A stretch of DNA of 37,297 nucleotides from the NCBI GenBank assembly GCA_026394375.1, contig JAPKYJ010000020.1:1-37297 (forward strand), read 5' to 3'. Below the pieces are notes generated by a model. The model did not search any database and was not told where the DNA came from. It was given only the letters and a program-made list of their open reading frames with translations. Of the stretch, positions 32,935-37,297 are shown one piece after another. Each line of letters starts with the position of its first letter. Positions within the stretch are counted from its first letter, which is position 1. This stretch comes from Methanomassiliicoccales archaeon. Lineage in GTDB: Archaea > Thermoplasmatota > Thermoplasmata > Methanomassiliicoccales > UBA472. The position numbers were made by a program, and so were the translations under genes.

Positions 32935-33861
32935 TTATCCCTTTTGTCCGGTCTCGATAAGTCTGGACGGTAGGTCGGCCAGCTCTAGCATCTTGACCTC
33001 CCCTCCATCATCCTCATAGATGAGGAAGCGGCCTTTGATGCCCAGCACCTTTCCCTGATGCGGACCGACGGTATCCACCCGGATTGGGGGTTCGTCAAGT
33101 GTGACGCGCATAGGATAGTCGGAGAGCAACTGCAGATCGGCGTTCATGACTGGATACTCTCCTTCCAGTGACCGGAGCAACGTCCGGTAGCGGTCCTCCA
33201 GCCGCCTCTTGCTCTGCCTGACCAGCAGCGCTTTCGAGAAGTCCTGCCCGGTGATGCCCTGCTTGGCCCGAAGCTTTCGGGTGATCTCCTTCTCCAGGGA
33301 ACGGGCGTTCTTCCTCCCCTGCACTTGCACCAATGGCACGATCGCATCCGCCCCTTGCTCGATCGCCCTCTCCCTCAAGCGAGTGCCACCAGTCATGCCC
33401 ACTTTGACCAGGTAGCCGTGGAACGCGGCGTAAACGATGTGCGCCTTGCGGCAGAAACTCGCGTCCTTGTCCTGGCATAGCTCGCCATTGCATCTCGGCT
33501 CAAAGATGCACTCCTGCACCGGGATCCAGACCTCGGCGCAGGTGGGGCACTGAGCGAATCCCCTGGTCAACTTGGCGTGCTTCGGGCAAGGGACGTAGCC
33601 ATCATCGCTGAAAGAGCCGACGCATCTGCAGGTGTCCGAGACGATCAGCTCCAGATGCTGGAGATCAAGTTCCTTGAGCTCTCGATCCTCCAGGTCGAAG
33701 TATTCCAGATGGGGAACGAATCCCTCCCAGTGGAAGCCTATGACGTGCTTTGAGAACCAATCCGGCTCTTCGGACAACAGGCGGTCGGCCCGAACGAACA
33801 TCGCCCAATACTCGTGCACGGCCAAAATGAATGTTTGGGTGGGCGGAACGAAAATGCTCAT
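32935..33861 (-). CDS. DUF2797 protein, GIY-YIG-like with cysteine-rich N-terminal half
   Basis: A 308-residue protein. Nine cysteines between residues 78 and 137 (including CRC, CPTC and CNGELC) can form two or more zinc sites. The following segment HIVYAAFHGYLVKVGMTGGTRLRERAIEQGA, with a later EKEI, is the DUF2797 signature and follows the layout of GIY-YIG nucleases: strand, strand with VG-x-T, then helix with Arg and a later Glu. The start ATG 33861 overlaps the kptA stop in ATGA, so the two are translationally coupled. Nuclease activity is inference; no function is established to my knowledge. Confidence 0.8.
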   Translation of the reverse strand: MSIFVPPTQTFILAVHEYWAMFVRADRLLSEEPDWFSKHVIGFHWEGFVPHLEYFDLEDRELKELDLQHLELIVSDTCRCVGSFSDDGYVPCPKHAKLTRGFAQCPTCAEVWIPVQECIFEPRCNGELCQDKDASFCRKAHIVYAAFHGYLVKVGMTGGTRLRERAIEQGADAIVPLVQVQGRKNARSLEKEITRKLRAKQGITGQDFSKALLVRQSKRRLEDRYRTLLRSLEGEYPVMNADLQLLSDYPMRVTLDEPPIRVDTVGPHQGKVLGIKGRFLIYEDDGGEVKMLELADLPSRLIETGQKG

Positions 33862-34532
33862 TCCGTGCTAGGCACGAGCTCTTCGGTCTGTTCCTCTGGC
33901 GTAGGTGCGCGCTTGAGATATTGAGAGGAGATATCCTGCACTAGGAAGACGGTCCTCCCAGCGCGCTGGATGACGATGCCCTCGTCCACGGCCCGTTTCG
34001 CGTCCACTTCCAGAATGACGGGGTCTTCCACTCGCACCTTCCCCGCGTTCATGGCGTCCTGGTAGGTCTTGGAAAGGTGCACCATCTTGCGGTCCGAGGG
34101 TTTCAGACCGGTTTCCAGGATGATGTCCGTTTCCTCCTTGGAGGTCGGGTAGTAGAGCGTCTCCGGGATATGGTCGGTGGGAAGATTGAGCTCGAGGGAG
34201 ATGGTATGACCGTACGTGGCCCGGATGAGATCGTTGCTCACCTGGTAGCGGCCTTTGGGGTCCGTTTCGATGATAGCGATGACATGATGCGGCCGGACCC
34301 AATGCCATCTGTCCCTTTGCTTCTTGAGCGCGTTGACGAAGTCGCGCATGGGCACGAAGCCTTGTGAGTCCATGGTCAGCTCGAACTTTTCCGGGAAGTG
34401 CCTGAGCGCTCCAGCCATGGTGCGGCCTATCTGTTCCAGCTCCTGGTCGTTCATCAGGAAGCGGCCGGCATCGCCGCATATCGGACACGTGTCACCTCGG
34501 AAATAGCCGTGATCTTGGCACTCGCGCAACAT
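33858..34532 (-). CDS. kptA: RNA 2'-phosphotransferase Tpt1/KptA with zinc-finger N-terminus
   Basis: A 224-residue enzyme that transfers an internal RNA 2'-phosphate to NAD+, giving ADP-ribose 1'',2''-cyclic phosphate. An N-terminal zinc site (C5, H8, C16, C19) precedes the core. The Arg-His pair R44-H45 in ALRHFPE and Arg95 and Arg104 (GRYQV, IRATYGHT) occupy the positions of the catalytic and NAD-binding residues. ATG 34532 is chosen because a TATA box lies 28 bases upstream. TTG 34544, in frame, would start before the expected transcription start. It is coupled to the DUF2797 gene. Confidence 0.9.
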   Translation of the reverse strand: MLRECQDHGYFRGDTCPICGDAGRFLMNDQELEQIGRTMAGALRHFPEKFELTMDSQGFVPMRDFVNALKKQRDRWHWVRPHHVIAIIETDPKGRYQVSNDLIRATYGHTISLELNLPTDHIPETLYYPTSKEETDIILETGLKPSDRKMVHLSKTYQDAMNAGKVRVEDPVILEVDAKRAVDEGIVIQRAGRTVFLVQDISSQYLKRAPTPEEQTEELVPSTE

Positions 34533-34556
34533 TCGCTCCGTCAATGTCCCGGTCCG

Positions 34557-34563
34557 TTTTAAA
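34557..34563 (-). promoter_or_regulatory. TATA box for kptA-DUF2797
   Basis: TTTAAAA on the minus strand is centred 28 bases before ATG 34532, with no Shine-Dalgarno between. This predicts a leaderless message. Confidence 0.5.
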
Positions 34564-34657
34564 CCTTTTCCGAAGAAGATGTCGACGTGCAGTTCTCAAG
34601 CGGCGTCCTGGAGTCAGAGTGAACGAGAATGAAGAGCAAAAGGTTTCAGCGTCTTGC

Positions 34658-35953
34658 TCAGCGCCTGCGCTTCCCGAACATGCTTTGCACCAACATCCCG
34701 CCCCTCGACCTTTGCGCGCTCTTGACCCTTCCCGTCAGGAGGATGTCCTTGCGGAACAACGACACGGCGATGAACATGGCCACCACCGCGAATATGGCGT
34801 TGTAGGCGATGCCCGCTAGCACTAGGGCCGAGTTGCCGAACATCAGTTCGCGCATCGCTATCATGGGATGCGTGAAGGGGATGGCGAACAGCCCTATCTG
34901 CATCGACGTGGGCAGGGTGTCGAAGTCCGTGAACATGGTGACGAACATGGGAATCAGCGCCAGCAGTGTGATTGGCAGCGTCATGGTCTGCGCCGCCTTG
35001 TAGTTCTTGGTGAAGATGCCCAGGATCATGCACAGTGCCAGGGCCGAGACCAACGCCAAGAATAGCGAAACGCCCACCAGCACGTAGTCGAAGGCGCCCA
35101 AGGTCATGCCATACTTGGCCAGGTCGATCGGCGCACTGATCATGAGCGAGCTCATGTAGTAGCCCATACCGACCATGTAGATGCCCGCCACCACCAGGCC
35201 GACGATGGCCGCGCCCACCAGCTTGCCAAGGACGATGGCCGTGCGACTGACGGGCAGAGTGAGCAGCGTCTCCAGGGTCTTGTTCTCTTTTTCCATGCCC
35301 ATGGAGGAGATGACCATGCTCCCGGCCATGATGATGACCATGAGGACGATCAGCGGGACCACCAAGCCCTGCTGCGAGACCACCGAACTGATGACGTCCG
35401 GGCTGATGCCCACCATCATGCGACCTTTGAACTCGGTGTCCTCGTGGCGCTTGAGGGGCTGCAGTATGACGCTCGAGTTCTCGGTGACGTGATGGTCGAT
35501 GATGTATCGCGAGAGATTGATGGTCATGACAGCAAGCACAGCCTGCACTGGTGCCATGGAAAAGCTATCAGCCATCCCCGCGCCTCTCATGATCCAGACA
35601 ACCGTGATGCTCGCCGAGTGATTGTTGGTGATGTTCGACTGGAAGTCGCTCTGAAGCACTATGAGCGCCACGCCGTTCTTGGCGCTCACCTCTTTGATGC
35701 CTGCTTGCACGTCGCTCTGGTTATAGACGATCTTGCTGTTCTTGTCGAGCTGGGAGTAGACGAATTGTGAAAGTACGGAATGGTCCTGATCGATGACCCC
35801 TACCATAGGCTTCTCGCTCAGCTTGCTTGTCGCTCCTCCGATCGCGCCTCCAAGCGAACCGAAGATGAGGGCCATGATGATGATCGGGACCAAGGTCCCG
35901 GGCGTGAGAAGCTCCTTGACCTCCTTCTTGATGATGTTGGACAGGCTGCTCAT
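34658..35953 (-). CDS. ABC-2 type export permease (NatB-like)
   Basis: A 431-residue membrane subunit. One N-terminal helix (LVPIIIMALIFGSLGGAIGG) is followed by an extracytoplasmic domain of about 150 residues, then five or more C-terminal helices. SSMGMEKENKTLETLLTLPVSRTAIVLGKLVGA is the conserved coupling region of NatB/YhaP permeases. ATG 35953 overlaps the ATPase stop in ATGA; an upstream extension in frame lies inside the ATPase gene and is discarded. With the ATPase it forms an exporter, possibly of Na+ or a small toxic molecule; the substrate is unknown. Confidence 0.92.
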   Translation of the reverse strand: MSSLSNIIKKEVKELLTPGTLVPIIIMALIFGSLGGAIGGATSKLSEKPMVGVIDQDHSVLSQFVYSQLDKNSKIVYNQSDVQAGIKEVSAKNGVALIVLQSDFQSNITNNHSASITVVWIMRGAGMADSFSMAPVQAVLAVMTINLSRYIIDHHVTENSSVILQPLKRHEDTEFKGRMMVGISPDVISSVVSQQGLVVPLIVLMVIIMAGSMVISSMGMEKENKTLETLLTLPVSRTAIVLGKLVGAAIVGLVVAGIYMVGMGYYMSSLMISAPIDLAKYGMTLGAFDYVLVGVSLFLALVSALALCMILGIFTKNYKAAQTMTLPITLLALIPMFVTMFTDFDTLPTSMQIGLFAIPFTHPMIAMRELMFGNSALVLAGIAYNAIFAVVAMFIAVSLFRKDILLTGRVKSAQRSRGGMLVQSMFGKRRR

Positions 35954-36669
35954 TTCGTCACCACCTTGACGAAGACCTCTTCGATGTTCGGGGCGTCGTA
36001 CTGCTCTTTCAGCTCTTTCGGCGTGCCGGAGGCTACGACCATCCCGTCGTTGATGAGGGCGATGCGGTCGCACATGAGCTCCACCTCGAGCATGTTGTGC
36101 GAGGAAAGGAGGATGGTCATTCCTTGCTGCGCCGATGTCTTGACCGTGCGGCGTATCTCCTGCGCGTTCAGGACGTCCAACCCGGACGTGAGCTCGTCCA
36201 GGATGGCCAGGCGTGGTCTGATCATCAGCGCTCTGGCCACCAGCAGCCGGCGGGCCATGCCCTTGCTGTAGGTATCCACCTTATCGTCGATGCGCTCGTT
36301 CAGGTGGGCGAACTTGAGCCCCCTCTCCAGCATATCTTTCCGCTCCTGGCTTTCGCCGAAGAAAGCGGAGATGAAAATCAAGTACTCCCGTCCGGTCATG
36401 TTCTTGTATGCGCCAGCGTCCTCCGGCAGATAGGAGATTATCTTGCGCACTTCGTTGGCTTCCTTGACCAGGTCGTGCCCGAAGATCTTCACTTCGCCGG
36501 ACGTGACCTCCAAGAGCGTGCTCAGAACCCTCAGCGTGGTGGTCTTTCCCGCCCCATTGGGACCGATGAGGCCGTAGACCTCGCCCTCCTTCACGCTGAA
36601 CGAGATCTCCTTCAGGGCTAGGAACTGCCCGTACTTCTTGGTCAGTCTGTTGACTTCGATGGCGGCCAT
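35950..36669 (-). CDS. ABC transporter ATP-binding protein (NatA-like)
   Basis: A 239-residue ATPase. Walker A is GPNGAGKTT (36-44), the signature YSKGMARRL takes the place of LSGGQ, as is usual in the NatA/CcmA group, and Walker B with catalytic Glu is LAILDELTSGLD. H-loop LLSSHNM follows. The residue after the catalytic Glu is Leu where most relatives have Pro. It is translationally coupled to the permease gene. Confidence 0.94.
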   Translation of the reverse strand: MAAIEVNRLTKKYGQFLALKEISFSVKEGEVYGLIGPNGAGKTTTLRVLSTLLEVTSGEVKIFGHDLVKEANEVRKIISYLPEDAGAYKNMTGREYLIFISAFFGESQERKDMLERGLKFAHLNERIDDKVDTYSKGMARRLLVARALMIRPRLAILDELTSGLDVLNAQEIRRTVKTSAQQGMTILLSSHNMLEVELMCDRIALINDGMVVASGTPKELKEQYDAPNIEEVFVKVVTK

Positions 36670-36769
36670 GTGTCAAATCTCCAAAGCAAGCCTATGGACG
36701 GAGCCAAGGCCGAGCTTCGAATGTGGTCGTGCTAGTAAAAACTATCGTCCCAGGGTGTGTCACATCCTC

Positions 36770-37297
36770 TCAGCGCTTACGCTTCTGCACATGCCGGAAG
36801 TGCTCTTCCGCTGCCGCCACCGTATTGCTCATGAGCATGGCGATGGTCATTGGACCTACTCCACCAGGCACGGGTGTGATGGCCTTCGCCTTCCTCGAGA
36901 CCGCTTCGAAGTCCACATCCCCCACCAGGCGGTATCCGTGCTTGGCGGAAGGATCGTCCACCCGGCTCGACCCCACATCGATGACCACGACGCCGTCCTT
37001 GACCATGTCCGCTTTGATGAAAGCGGGCCTGCCCATCGCAGCAACCAGGATATCTGCCTGCTTGGTTATCGAGACCAAGTTCTGCGTTCCCGAGTGGCAC
37101 ACCGTCACCGTGGCGTTCGCCCCCTTGGCCTTCTGCATGAGTATGGCCGCGACGGGCTTGCCGACGATGTTGCTGCGGCCCACGACCACCACGTGCTTGC
37201 CCTCGGGGCTGTTGCCGCTGCGTACCAGCAGCTCCTGGATCCCATGCGGCGTGCAAGGCAGCATTCCCGGCATGCCGATGAGCATCTTGCCCACGTT
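36770..37297 (-). CDS. folD: Methylenetetrahydrofolate dehydrogenase/cyclohydrolase FolD, 3' part
   Basis: The C-terminal 175 residues of FolD; the gene runs off the right edge, where the frame is still open (NVGKMLIG). It interconverts methylene-, methenyl- and formyl-tetrahydrofolate. The segment [13 protein letters not shown], the NADP-binding [44 protein letters not shown] and the signature [18 protein letters not shown] are all typical. The substrate-binding N-terminal domain is outside the window. It is in the same orientation as the ABC pair but separated by about 100 bases. Confidence 0.96.
   Translation of the reverse strand, partial: NVGKMLIGMPGMLPCTPHGIQELLVRSGNSPEGKHVVVVGRSNIVGKPVAAILMQKAKGANATVTVCHSGTQNLVSITKQADILVAAMGRPAFIKADMVKDGVVVIDVGSSRVDDPSAKHGYRLVGDVDFEAVSRKAKAITPVPGGVGPMTIAMLMSNTVAAAEEHFRHVQKRKR

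Noticed and set aside
1-37297. CRISPR array, insertion sequence, prophage or integrated element
   Set aside because: No regularly spaced direct repeats, transposase, integrase or phage genes were found. Gene content and composition look chromosomal throughout.

Overview
The window is a gene-dense archaeal chromosome segment of high GC. Its Nob1, Csl4, KptA, METTL5-type methylase, archaeal P-loop ATPases, TATA boxes about 25 bases upstream of start codons and intronless tRNA all point to Archaea. A homologue of methanogenesis marker protein 11, an 11-subunit Fpo/Nuo-like complex with no FpoF or NuoEFG input subunits in view, and a folate-type FolD together suggest a methanogen of the class Thermoplasmata, most likely related to Methanomassiliicoccales. 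That placement is inference; no 16S rRNA or mcr gene lies in the window.

Layout. 1-5.8 kb (+): two tandem KaiC/RadA-like ATPases, tRNA-Val(CAC), a receiver-histidine kinase, a sugar-nucleotide epimerase, a small Cys protein with a HEAT-repeat protein, and a duplicated four-helix membrane protein. 5.9-13.6 kb: an Acr3 arsenite exporter (-) divergent from a COG0523 GTPase, a GNAT protein, a Cys-rich winged-helix protein, an Lrp regulator, a short glutamine-amidotransferase-like protein (-), an HTH-CBS regulator, an rRNA methylase, Csl4, a small acidic protein and a ThiI-type PP-loop enzyme. 13.5-14.4 kb: a small conserved protein divergent from Nob1. 14.3-26.6 kb (-): the largest unit, fpoABCDHIJ1J2KLMN followed by a polyprenyl diphosphate synthase and a geranylgeranyl-reductase-family flavoprotein. 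26.8-28.3 kb (+): a decayed DJ-1/PfpI pseudogene and proC. 28.4-37.3 kb: a B12-type radical SAM protein and a cis-prenyltransferase (-), a methyltransferase (+), then on the minus strand mmp11, DUF2797, KptA, an ABC-2 exporter pair and the 3' part of folD.

How the genes fit together. The central unit couples an ion-pumping membrane oxidoreductase to genes for making and reducing a long isoprenoid chain. This suggests the cell makes the lipid-soluble electron carrier that the complex reduces. FpoI carries four [4Fe-4S] motifs instead of two, which fits direct electron entry from ferredoxin when FpoF is absent. Much of the rest is RNA work: Nob1, Csl4, METTL5-like, ThiI-like, KptA and DUF2797. 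No insertion sequence, CRISPR array, prophage or rRNA was seen.
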